From contig CAZSQZ010000002.1 in assembly GCA_964609215.1 (NCBI GenBank), forward strand, positions 1 to 64,000: a DNA stretch of 64,000 nt, in the 5' to 3' direction. Source of the DNA: JABDKJ01 sp964609215. GTDB taxonomy: Bacteria; Bacteroidota; Bacteroidia; Flavobacteriales_D; JABDKJ01. Position numbers and translations under genes: made by a program. Below are positions 33,666-41,585 of this stretch, piece after piece. The notes below the pieces were generated by a model. It saw only the letters and a list, made by a program, of their open reading frames with translations. It was not told the DNA's origin and searched no databases. How positions within the stretch are numbered: position 1 is the first letter of the stretch; every line of letters starts with the position of its first letter.

Positions 33666-34410
33666 AAAACATTTAGGACAACATTTTCTGTTAGATCAAG
33701 GCATTGCAGAAAAAATATCAAGTAGTTTAGAAGTTGAAAGCGACTTGGTAATAGAAGTCGGTCCGGGAACAGGAGTGCTCACTCAATTTTTGTGTAAAAG
33801 CTATCCAGATAAGTTAAAATTGGTTGAGATTGACAGAGAATCTATTGCCTACTTAAATCAGCATTATCCTTCTTTATCAAAGGATATTATTTCTGAAGAT
33901 TTCCTGCGAATGGATCTAAATGAATTCGATGTTTCTAAAATTTCAATTATTGGAAACTACCCTTACAATATTTCTAGTCAAATTTTATTCAAAGCACTTG
34001 AACATAAGGACAAGGTAGTGGAACTCAGCGGTATGTTTCAAAAGGAGGTTGCAGCGAGAATAACAGCTGATCCAGGAAGCAAGACCTACGGGATTTTAAG
34101 TGTACTCAGTCAGGCTTATTTTAAAACCGAATATTTATTTGATGTCCCTCCAGAAGTTTTTGATCCTCCTCCCAAGGTTACCTCAGGTGTTATTCGCTTG
34201 AAGAGATACAGAAGCAATATTCCAGAATGTGATGAAAAATTCTTTCGAAGGCTGGTTAAATTGGCTTTTAATCAACGAAGAAAAACACTACGAAATGCAC
34301 TGAAGTCAATTTTGCCAGAGGGGTATACTTCTGAAATATTGAGTTTAAGGGCAGAACAATTGAGCTCAGAAGAGTTCATTCAACTCTCTAAAGATCTCAA
34401 CATCAATTAA
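33649..34410 (+). CDS. rsmA: 16S rRNA dimethyladenosine transferase RsmA (KsgA)
   Basis: About 253 residues from the ATG at 33649 (a second ATG follows at 33652); it dimethylates A1518 and A1519 of 16S rRNA. The start KPKKHLGQHFLLDQGIAEKI is diagnostic; a longer frame upstream overlaps DUF4286 and is a poor fit. The SAM motif is VIEVGPGTGVLTQFL, followed by LVEIDRES, and the NxPY-like motif is GNYPYNISSQILFKAL. The gene ends convergently with a DUF3592 gene, overlapping by 45 bp. Confidence 0.96.
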   Translation: MMVKPKKHLGQHFLLDQGIAEKISSSLEVESDLVIEVGPGTGVLTQFLCKSYPDKLKLVEIDRESIAYLNQHYPSLSKDIISEDFLRMDLNEFDVSKISIIGNYPYNISSQILFKALEHKDKVVELSGMFQKEVAARITADPGSKTYGILSVLSQAYFKTEYLFDVPPEVFDPPPKVTSGVIRLKRYRSNIPECDEKFFRRLVKLAFNQRRKTLRNALKSILPEGYTSEILSLRAEQLSSEEFIQLSKDLNIN

Positions 34411-34800
34411 TCCCAGATTATCCAAAAAAAGTAAAAAGCTAAACAGAAAAAATAGTATTCCTCCAATAAGTAAGAAATTACTACCTCTATTTCGCCATCC
34501 ATCCTTATCAACAACAATATGATATCCCTCTTCACTAACAACATATCTTATATCCAATACATCTCCCACATTCATGTCACTAGAACCAGCACTGAATACT
34601 AATTCAAATACTACCCATTTATTTTTCTGATTTACAAATTCAATAAGTGGGCTTCCGTTCTCTTCATCGAATCCAATAATTTCAGCTTTAGTTCTTATAC
34701 CAGATTCTAAAATACGCTTTGCTTTTTCTTTTTTTCGAATTCCAAAGACGATGACTATATAACCAAAAAGACAAGCAATTATATGCAGGACATTACCCAA
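34366..34800 (-). CDS. DUF3592-like membrane protein
   Basis: A 144-residue protein with an N-terminal membrane segment (MGNVLHIIACLFGYIVIVFG), a beta-rich region (about 25-100) and a second segment near 108-130 (FLLIGGILFFLFSFLLFLDN). The two-segment layout with a beta domain between fits DUF3592. The last 45 bp overlap the rsmA 3' end, a convergent overlap that includes the C-terminal residues of both proteins. Lies 14 nt after manC in the same direction. Function unknown. Confidence 0.65.
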   Translation of the reverse strand: MGNVLHIIACLFGYIVIVFGIRKKEKAKRILESGIRTKAEIIGFDEENGSPLIEFVNQKNKWVVFELVFSAGSSDMNVGDVLDIRYVVSEEGYHIVVDKDGWRNRGSNFLLIGGILFFLFSFLLFLDNLGLIDVEIFRELNELF

Positions 34801-34814
34801 CGACCTAAATTGAG

Positions 34815-35900
34815 TTAGGTAAAACTCTCTCTCCCAGTCTCCTTCAAATCACCCACAATGGCTTTTATTTTCTGCTCATCGCTCTTCTTCACGACCATAA
34901 AAGCCTCTTCCGTCTCTACCACTATATAGTCTTGTAAGCCTTGTAGAACAATAAGTTTATCGGTAGTGATTTTAACCATGTTATCCGAGGAATCATACAT
35001 TAAAACATTCTTGCCAACAATGGCATTGTCATTTACACCTTTCTCTATGTGGGTATATAATGAGCCCCAAGTTCCCAAATCGGACCATCCAAAATCCGAG
35101 AGTATAACCTTAACAGAATCTGATTTCTCCATTATCCCATAGTCAATAGAAATATTTGTACAGTTAGGATACATGCTTTCTATAAAAGACTTTTCAGACT
35201 CCTTGTTGTAATGTTCCTTTCCCTCACTAAACGCTCTATAGACATCATTCAAATCTTTTTCAAAGGCCTCTTGAATATCCTTTAATGTCCAAATGAATAT
35301 ACCCGAATTCCAGAAGTAGTTTCCTTCGCCCAGAAATTCTTCTGCAGTATTCGCATCTGGTTTTTCTCTGAACTGAATTACATCTTTCACACTGCGCGTA
35401 TTCCTTACTCCTTCTTTCTCAAATTCTATATATCCATATCCAGTATCGGGGCGACTAGGTTTAATTCCTAAAGTAACCAAACTTGAACTTTGCTCTGCTT
35501 GCGCAAATGCTATCTTGATTGTTTCTATAAACTCATTTTCATCTAAAATTAAATGATCAGAGGGTGCAACAATAATATTTGCATTTTCACACTCTGCTGC
35601 AATTTTAAAATTTGCGTATGCAATGCAAGGAGCAGTATTTCTCATACAAGGCTCCAGTAAAATTCTATTTTCAGAAATTTGCGGCAATTGTTCTTTTACC
35701 AATTCTAAATAGGCCTGATTGGTAACCACCAGAATGTTTTCCTCAGGACAAATCTTAGCCAAACGATCAAAGGTCATTTGAATTAAAGATTTCCCCATAC
35801 CCAGGATATCATGAAACTGCTTTGGAAAAGTAGAACGACTCATCGGCCAAAACCGACTGCCTATTCCACCGGCCATAATGACACCGTAGTTTTGCAACAT
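34815..35900 (-). CDS. manC: Mannose-1-phosphate guanylyltransferase
   Basis: A 361-residue nucleotidyltransferase forming GDP-mannose from mannose-1-phosphate and GTP. The pyrophosphorylase signature MAGGIGSRFWPMSRSTFPKQ is at the start; APSDHLI near 120, GIKPSRPDTGYGYIEFE, FREKPDAN, and FWNSGIFIWTLKDI follow. No isomerase domain is fused at the C-terminus. Likely supplies GDP-mannose for Gmd and Fcl at 11.6-13.6 kb. It is 4 nt downstream of the aminotransferase start region's stop, in one minus-strand operon. Confidence 0.93.
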   Translation of the reverse strand: MLQNYGVIMAGGIGSRFWPMSRSTFPKQFHDILGMGKSLIQMTFDRLAKICPEENILVVTNQAYLELVKEQLPQISENRILLEPCMRNTAPCIAYANFKIAAECENANIIVAPSDHLILDENEFIETIKIAFAQAEQSSSLVTLGIKPSRPDTGYGYIEFEKEGVRNTRSVKDVIQFREKPDANTAEEFLGEGNYFWNSGIFIWTLKDIQEAFEKDLNDVYRAFSEGKEHYNKESEKSFIESMYPNCTNISIDYGIMEKSDSVKVILSDFGWSDLGTWGSLYTHIEKGVNDNAIVGKNVLMYDSSDNMVKITTDKLIVLQGLQDYIVVETEEAFMVVKKSDEQKIKAIVGDLKETGRESFT

Positions 35901-35904
35901 AAAT

Positions 35905-37188
35905 CTAGCTTAGCTTTTCCAGTGCTTTTCTAATAGAACTCACTGCTCCTTCAACATCTTCTCTTTTAGCGGTTCCAATTGAAAGTCTATACCATTTTGA
36001 AGTTCTCGGTGCTCCAAAACAATAGAAAGGAACCATTGCAACTTTTGCTTCATTTAATATATAAGCAGTAGTATCTTCTATAGAATTTATAGTAGAGCCA
36101 TCAGCTTTTGTCTTACCTATAATATCAATTTTAACTGTAAGATATATTGCGGCTTGTGGTGAAATCACATCTATTGGCAATCCATCATTCTTCAGGTCTA
36201 CAATACCATCGTATATTCCATTTAATCGGTATGCAAATTCATCATTTAATGCATCCGTATCTTTTTTCACCTGTTCCAAATCAGAAAGATAGGTTCCAGA
36301 AGCCATTTGTTCTGCTTTTGGAGACCACGCTCCCATATGACTTAAAATAGCCTTCATTCTACCTATTAATTCTGATGGACCATATACCCAACCTACCCTT
36401 ACACCTGTTCCAACAAAAGCTTTAGACATTCCGTCAATCGTAATGGTGTATTTTCTCATTTCCGGAAATAGATTCACCGGATTATAATGCTCAGTTTCAC
36501 CGTGAGTAATCATCCAATAAACAGAATCGTACATAAGGTAAACGGGCTTTCTTATTCCTTCCCTTTTCTTATTTTCCTCTAAAACAACCTCACATATTTC
36601 TTTCAAAGCTTTCTTGGAAAAAACAGTACCTGTTGGATTTAAAGGAGAGCAAAGAGCAAGTAATGTAACATCCGAAATATGCTCTTTAATAGATGCCGCA
36701 CTAGGCATAAAATTGTCTTCCGGAAAAGTCTCAATACTAATCGACTTACAGGAATTTAAGTGAGTATAATGATTGTTATTCCAAGATGGAGCAGGAAATA
36801 AAACGGTATCTTCCTCATCAACAAGAGCTCTATATGTTGCATAAATTAAAGGCCTGGAACCACTAGAAACCAAAATATCATCTTCGGAATATTCTAAATT
36901 CCCAAAAGCTTTGAGATATTTACTTACAGCTTCTCTTAAGCTAGGCATTCCATTTGCCATCGGATAATTAGTAAAGCCTTGTTCATAAGCAGAATTTATG
37001 GCTTTCTTCCATCCTTCAGGAATAGGGAAAATCTCTGGGTTAAAGTCACCAATGGTAAAATTGTAAATATGCTCTCCTGCTGCTATTTTCTTTTTAACCT
37101 CACCAGCTAGTTTTATGATTTCCGACCCAACAAGACCTTCGGCCATCCTAGAAAACTGAGAAATCTTTGTATCTAAAGTGTCATGCAT
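35905..37188 (-). CDS. Pyridoxal-phosphate-dependent class I/II aminotransferase
   Basis: A 427-residue fold-type I aminotransferase. The PLP-binding lysine is probably in TITIDGMSKAFVGTGVRVGW near residue 252-271. Other features are NFTIGDFNPEIFPIP near the start, LVSSGSRPLIYATYRAL, and SPLNPTGTVFSK. The N-terminal region is longer than in the plain aspartate aminotransferases. Substrate cannot be assigned; members include aspartate/aromatic aminotransferases. First gene of an operon with manC and DUF3592. Confidence 0.86.
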   Translation of the reverse strand: MHDTLDTKISQFSRMAEGLVGSEIIKLAGEVKKKIAAGEHIYNFTIGDFNPEIFPIPEGWKKAINSAYEQGFTNYPMANGMPSLREAVSKYLKAFGNLEYSEDDILVSSGSRPLIYATYRALVDEEDTVLFPAPSWNNNHYTHLNSCKSISIETFPEDNFMPSAASIKEHISDVTLLALCSPLNPTGTVFSKKALKEICEVVLEENKKREGIRKPVYLMYDSVYWMITHGETEHYNPVNLFPEMRKYTITIDGMSKAFVGTGVRVGWVYGPSELIGRMKAILSHMGAWSPKAEQMASGTYLSDLEQVKKDTDALNDEFAYRLNGIYDGIVDLKNDGLPIDVISPQAAIYLTVKIDIIGKTKADGSTINSIEDTTAYILNEAKVAMVPFYCFGAPRTSKWYRLSIGTAKREDVEGAVSSIRKALEKLS

Positions 37189-37241
37189 AATATCAATTGG
37201 ATTTAACGCGAAAATAAGAAATTTAAAATGCTAAATTCTTC

Positions 37242-37865
37242 TTAATTCTCTAACATATTAACCTCTGCTAAAGGATTTACAAGATATATTCTCTTGGTTC
37301 CAATCTCTTCACATTTAAAGCGCTTTCTTAATTTTTCCTTTTTCATCATTCTCTTGCCTCCTTCTAAACTGAAAGGAACATCAAATGGAATATCTTCTAA
37401 ATATGTTTGAACATGATCATTATAGCTATTAAGAATCCGAGTCAATTTTTCATCTGTGCAGGATGAAGCTTTAGGATCTCTGAGATAGTTATTTAAACCA
37501 TCTTGAATATCTTGCGGAAAAACATGTAAATACTCCTGAAGTAACTTTCGGAATTCACTCTTCCAAAGCTTACCATGCGGATTCTCCAAATTCTTCTGAA
37601 GATTCCAAGTATATAAATGAGCAAATTCATGAAGGAGAGTAACTAGAAATGAATAGATATTCAAGTCTCCATTTATTGAAATACGATGAGTTTCTTTTTT
37701 GAATGGTGGCCTATAATCACCCAGTTTGGTTAATCTGGGACGAGTAATTTTAACAACTACTCTTTCCTTGATAATCAATTCAGCAATTGAATAAGAAACT
37801 CCATCGGGCAAATAGGCTGCTATTTTACTGGCAATCGTCTGTACTCTTGAGTCCATTATTTGCAT
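37242..37865 (-). CDS. SprT-like metalloprotease-domain protein
   Basis: A 207-residue protein with a zinc-binding HEFAHLYTW (HExxH, near residue 88) in a SprT-like domain. SprT-like proteins include Spartan-type proteases for DNA-protein crosslinks, but bacterial members are largely uncharacterised. There is no obvious second zinc-ribbon cluster. The start ATG overlaps the end of the small lipoprotein (37825-38004) by 41 bp; a second ATG at 37856 is possible. The protein is cytoplasmic by composition. Confidence 0.82.
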   Translation of the reverse strand: MQIMDSRVQTIASKIAAYLPDGVSYSIAELIIKERVVVKITRPRLTKLGDYRPPFKKETHRISINGDLNIYSFLVTLLHEFAHLYTWNLQKNLENPHGKLWKSEFRKLLQEYLHVFPQDIQDGLNNYLRDPKASSCTDEKLTRILNSYNDHVQTYLEDIPFDVPFSLEGGKRMMKKEKLRKRFKCEEIGTKRIYLVNPLAEVNMLEN

Positions 37866-38004
37866 GATTAATAAAACTATCTTGCTCTATTGAATTAAAC
37901 TGAGGACAGGTATTGCACCTATTTTTTCTTCGAACCGAGCAACTTTGAGTACACGATAACACGAAAAGTGCTAACATAAAAACCACAATTTTTTTATTAT
38001 TCAT
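37825..38004 (-). CDS. Small cysteine-rich lipoprotein, 59 residues
   Basis: A 59-residue frame with signal MNNKKIVVFMLALFVLSC and lipobox VLSC at Cys 18. The mature part is short and contains four more cysteines: SCSVRRKNRCNTCPQF and a final DDCQ. A CNTCP motif suggests metal or disulphide chemistry, unproven. Its last 41 bp overlap the SprT-like gene in another frame, so the two are likely one mRNA. The predicted signal peptide is the main support. I recall similar Cys-bearing short lipoproteins in Bacteroidota but cannot name a family. Confidence 0.6.
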   Translation of the reverse strand: MNNKKIVVFMLALFVLSCTQSCSVRRKNRCNTCPQFNSIEQDSFINHANNGLKSTDDCQ

Positions 38005-38112
38005 TGTTTAAATTTAAATATTACGAAAACATAAGACAGGGGTAGTGTAAAATTAAATTAACTTTAAAGCCTAGATATATACGGTTTAATAGAAGTATAT
38101 ATTTGCTGAGTT
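38005..38112. other. Intergenic region between the small lipoprotein and mlaE
   Basis: An AT-rich divergent region of 108 bases. The only clear signal is the TATATTTG box at 38098-38105 in front of mlaE. I see no tRNA, repeat or further open frame. Confidence 0.7.
38098..38105 (+). promoter_or_regulatory. Promoter -7 box of mlaE-mlaF
   Basis: TATATTTG fits the -7 consensus; its last G is 8 nt before the ATG at 38113, so the mRNA may have almost no leader. No TTG stands at a suitable -33 distance. Confidence 0.5.
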
Positions 38113-38853
38113 ATGGAGTTGTTGAGGCAAATAGGAAAATTTAGTTTGTTAATGGGGAAGACTTTCTCGAAGCCTGAAAAAGGAAGGGTTTTTCGCGAGA
38201 GAATTCTTAACGAAATGGATTTGTTAGGCATCAATTCTCTTGGACTTGTTTCTATAATGTCATTATTTATGGGTGCAGTTACCACTCTTCAGATGGCTGT
38301 TCACTTGCAAAGTCCTTTTATCCCCAAAGCCTTAATTGGATATGCTACCAGAGAGTCCATGATTTTGGAGTTTTCACCAACAATGATGGCTGTAATTTTA
38401 GCTGGTAAAGTAGGCTCAAATATTTCTTCTGAGATAGGCACAATGCGGGTTAAGGAACAAATAGATGCTCTTGACATTATGGGAATTAATTCTGCAAGTC
38501 ATTTGATCTTACCAAAAATTATTGCTGCATTACTTATTTTTCCTTTTCTAATTGTTATCAGCATGGCTCTTGGAATTGGAGGAGGATATTTAATTTCTGT
38601 GCTTACTGGTGTTGTTGCTCCACCTGTTTTTCTTGAAGGTATTCTAGATGAATTTAAAATTTACCATGTTGTTTATGCTTTGGTAAAATCTGTGGTTTTC
38701 GCTTATTTAATTACTTCTATTTCATCCTTTCACGGTTATTTTACAAGAGGTGGTGCTCTTGAAGTAGGCAAGAGCAGCACAAAGGGAGTAGTTCAAAGCA
38801 CTATATTAATTCTAATAATGGATCTTGTGCTTACAAAACTAATGCTCATTTGA
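38113..38853 (+). CDS. mlaE: MlaE-family ABC transporter permease
   Basis: A 246-residue MlaE/YrbE-type permease for lipid transport between inner and outer membranes. The characteristic EIGTMRVKEQIDALDIMGIN motif lies near residues 113-132, followed by SHLILPKIIAALLIFPFL. Five or so membrane segments. It is paired with MlaF (4-bp overlap), but no mlaD substrate-binding gene follows here. Probably part of the phospholipid-asymmetry system, with MlaD elsewhere. Assignment to Mla rather than another MCE system is by family. Confidence 0.9.
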   Translation: MELLRQIGKFSLLMGKTFSKPEKGRVFRERILNEMDLLGINSLGLVSIMSLFMGAVTTLQMAVHLQSPFIPKALIGYATRESMILEFSPTMMAVILAGKVGSNISSEIGTMRVKEQIDALDIMGINSASHLILPKIIAALLIFPFLIVISMALGIGGGYLISVLTGVVAPPVFLEGILDEFKIYHVVYALVKSVVFAYLITSISSFHGYFTRGGALEVGKSSTKGVVQSTILILIMDLVLTKLMLI

Positions 38854-39605
38854 TTGAAATTAGGAACATAAGAAAAGGCTTTAACGGAATAGAAATTCTC
38901 AAGGATATTTCAAATACGTTTGAAAAAGGGAAACTGAATCTGATCATTGGAAAAAGTGGGTCTGGCAAATCGGTTCTTACTAAATGTATTGTTGGCCTTC
39001 ATGAGGTAGATTCTGGGCAGGTCATTTACGATGGTGAAGTTTTCAATGAAATGAACCAAAAAGAACGTAAGGAAGTTCGCAAAGAAATAGGCATGTTGTT
39101 TCAGGCAGGAGCGCTTTTTGACTCCTTGACGGTTGAAGAAAATGTAATGTTTCCTTTAAAGATGTTTACGGATATGAGTAAAGCGGAAATGCTTGATCGT
39201 GCCAATGAGTGTCTCACAATGGTTGATATTATCAATAAAAATAAACTTCTTCCTTCTGAAACTTCCGGTGGCATGCAAAAGAGAATAGCAATTGCTAGAG
39301 CTATAGCCATGAAACCAAAATATCTTTTTGCAGATGAGCCTAATTCAGGATTAGATCCTCAAACAGCAATTCTTGTAGACAACCTATTAAAGAAAATAAC
39401 TTACGAATTGCAAACTACCACGATAGTAATCACCCATGACATGAATTCAGTTATGGAAATTGGCGACAATATTATGTTTATTCATGAGGGACAAAAGTGG
39501 TGGGGAGGAAACAAGAGAAGTATTTTAAATACGAATAATCAAATATTAGACGATTTTGTTTATGCTTCTGAATTCATGAAACAATTGAAGGGACAACTTT
39601 CATAA
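38850..39605 (+). CDS. mlaF: MlaF-type ABC transporter ATP-binding protein
   Basis: A 251-residue ABC ATPase. Walker A is GKSGSGKSVLTKC near 33, Q-loop MLFQAGALFDSLTV (the short variant seen in MlaF), signature ETSGGMQKRIAIARAIA, Walker B YLFADEPNSGLDPQTAIL, and the switch ITHDMNSV. The start is TTG and overlaps the permease stop. Followed 58 nt later by a convergent T9SS gene, with a bidirectional terminator at 39618-39648. Confidence 0.93.
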   Translation: MIEIRNIRKGFNGIEILKDISNTFEKGKLNLIIGKSGSGKSVLTKCIVGLHEVDSGQVIYDGEVFNEMNQKERKEVRKEIGMLFQAGALFDSLTVEENVMFPLKMFTDMSKAEMLDRANECLTMVDIINKNKLLPSETSGGMQKRIAIARAIAMKPKYLFADEPNSGLDPQTAILVDNLLKKITYELQTTTIVITHDMNSVMEIGDNIMFIHEGQKWWGGNKRSILNTNNQILDDFVYASEFMKQLKGQLS

Positions 39606-39617
39606 AAAAATTTGCAT

Positions 39618-39648
39618 AAAAAAACCCCGGCAGTGCCGAGGTTTTTTT
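39618..39648. terminator. Bidirectional rho-independent terminator
   Basis: AAACCCCGGC-AGT-GCCGAGGTTT-type hairpin, with an A run on the left and a T run on the right, so it can end both mlaF (plus) and the T9SS gene at 39663 (minus). One mismatch in the stem. Confidence 0.9.
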
Positions 39649-39662
39649 GAAAAGAAAATTTC

Positions 39663-41555
39663 TTACTTGGTAACAATCATTTTCTTAGTTAATCTATCAC
39701 CATCAATAATAATTGAGTAATAATAGATTCCGCTATTCAAATCTTCCGTATTCAAAACGATAGAATTTACACCAGCCGGTCTAGATCCTTCATTAATGGT
39801 CATAACAATTTTACCTGTTAGATCATAAACTTCGAATTGAACATTTTCAGAGCTTACCAATTCATAAGCAATAGTTGAAATATCCGTAGCAGGGTTAGGA
39901 ACATTCTGTCCTAAAGATACTTTGTCATTAATAGATACCTCAAACAAACTTACATCTTCCGCGAAAGCCATTCTCACCATTGGAGTAGCAGTAGTAAAGA
40001 ACCAAGTTGCTTGTTCTTCGTTGAAAATAAATGAAGTTTGAGCTGGAGAGTTTCCAGAGCTTCTTACAAATGCCTCATTTCCATCACCACCAAAAGCTTT
40101 GAAATGAGCGTAGTAATCAATACCCGCTTCTACATCAAAAGGCTCATCTAATTCGATATAAGTGAAAAATTCATCTCCATTCGCATTTCCTTGCGCAGCA
40201 GTATAATTTAATTCATCAGCTCCACCTATTAGAAATTCAAAATCAGCAGCACCATCTCCCCATAATTCTACGGTATACTCCGCTTCATCATCAGAAACAG
40301 TAGACATCGCCACTCCAATTGCATAAACAGTATTATTCTCACTTATACCAAAAGCGTTACCTAAAGTATGTCCTAAAGCACCGGTATTTGTAAAGCTTGC
40401 TCCAGCTGTTCTTCTATCTCTAGCCATGATATCATTTTCAGTCCAGAAGCTAATATCATTTACCTGATCCGAAGGATCTACATCCATTTGATCTTGCACT
40501 ACTTCAAGGTTAACCAAGAACTCACTTATAACACCAGCAGGTGGAGTCCAATCTTCAATAACTAATAGAGAATCTTCTCCAGGATTTAATGAAATTGGAG
40601 CAGAACTTAAATCTACACTACCACCATCATAGTTAATAGTCGCGTTTAAAGTAACTCCTGTTTGCTGAGTACCTCCGTTATTTACAACTCTTGAGGTGAA
40701 ATCAATTGGTCTTAACTGTTGTTGAGGATAAATTGAATAATCTAAATCAACATAATTAGTTGATGTATTCAAATCCCAAGTAGAATACCCTGCATCCGTC
40801 ACCAAAAGATCATTGTCTTCAGGAACAAATAATTCTACATCATCAATAACCCAATAGTAATGACTTGGTGAAGCCCAGGTCCATCTGATCTTAACATTTG
40901 GCTGATTTGCAACTATTGAAGACACATTCCAAATGAATGTTTCATTCACCTCAACGTTTGCATCACTCGCATCAAGAACATTTTCAGGGCCATAAGTTGC
41001 TCCTCCATCAATAGAAATAGCAACACTTACGTTTAATGAAGAACAACACCATCTGTAACTATGATCAAATCTTAATGCTAAAGCAGACTGACCTGAACAA
41101 TCAATAACAGGAGATTCAATAGAACCAATTAAATCTGTTTGATTAAATACTGGTGGGTTAGCTCCAGGATCAATACAATTCAAAGAATCTGCATCAAACA
41201 ATAAAAATCCATTTGCTACAGATTGTGTTTGTGGCAGTCCAGTATTAGCCGAAAAACAACCATTCGTTTGTGAAGTTGAAAATCTCCAAATACTACCATC
41301 AACACCACTCGTTGTCCAAGTTCCTGTATTCGCAGTTACCGAACCACTACCCGATGCTCCATCAAAATCCTCTACCCAAAATGAAACTCCTCTTTGAGAG
41401 AAGGTATTATTAATAGGTTTAACATTTTCTGGGGCTTCAGATAATTGATATCCTATATTCTTTTTTTCAAAGGACCATTTATCGGCAATTCTTTGCGCAT
41501 CTATCGCAAAAGAAACCACCAACATTAATCCTAAAAGTAAACTTATCTTTCTCAT
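39663..41555 (-). CDS. T9SS-secreted protein with MAM/jelly-roll-like domain (paralogue A)
   Basis: A 630-residue secreted protein. Signal peptide MRKISLLLGLMLVVSFAIDA. The N-terminal half has a lectin-like beta sandwich ending YYWVIDDVELFVPED near residue 240; the middle section has Ig-like beta regions; the C-terminus is a type A T9SS sorting domain (SLGQNVPNPATDISTIAYEL ... VYDLTGKIVMTINEGSRPAG). It shares the segment QATWFFTTATPMVRMAFAED with the GTWFFTLNTPMVRLITAEI of the next gene (41586-43433), so the two are paralogues. Likely an adhesin or surface-layer cargo. 30 nt from its neighbour, so it probably shares its promoter. Confidence 0.83.
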   Translation of the reverse strand: MRKISLLLGLMLVVSFAIDAQRIADKWSFEKKNIGYQLSEAPENVKPINNTFSQRGVSFWVEDFDGASGSGSVTANTGTWTTSGVDGSIWRFSTSQTNGCFSANTGLPQTQSVANGFLLFDADSLNCIDPGANPPVFNQTDLIGSIESPVIDCSGQSALALRFDHSYRWCCSSLNVSVAISIDGGATYGPENVLDASDANVEVNETFIWNVSSIVANQPNVKIRWTWASPSHYYWVIDDVELFVPEDNDLLVTDAGYSTWDLNTSTNYVDLDYSIYPQQQLRPIDFTSRVVNNGGTQQTGVTLNATINYDGGSVDLSSAPISLNPGEDSLLVIEDWTPPAGVISEFLVNLEVVQDQMDVDPSDQVNDISFWTENDIMARDRRTAGASFTNTGALGHTLGNAFGISENNTVYAIGVAMSTVSDDEAEYTVELWGDGAADFEFLIGGADELNYTAAQGNANGDEFFTYIELDEPFDVEAGIDYYAHFKAFGGDGNEAFVRSSGNSPAQTSFIFNEEQATWFFTTATPMVRMAFAEDVSLFEVSINDKVSLGQNVPNPATDISTIAYELVSSENVQFEVYDLTGKIVMTINEGSRPAGVNSIVLNTEDLNSGIYYYSIIIDGDRLTKKMIVTK

Positions 41556-41585
41556 ACAATTAAATTAAAACTTTAATATTCTATT

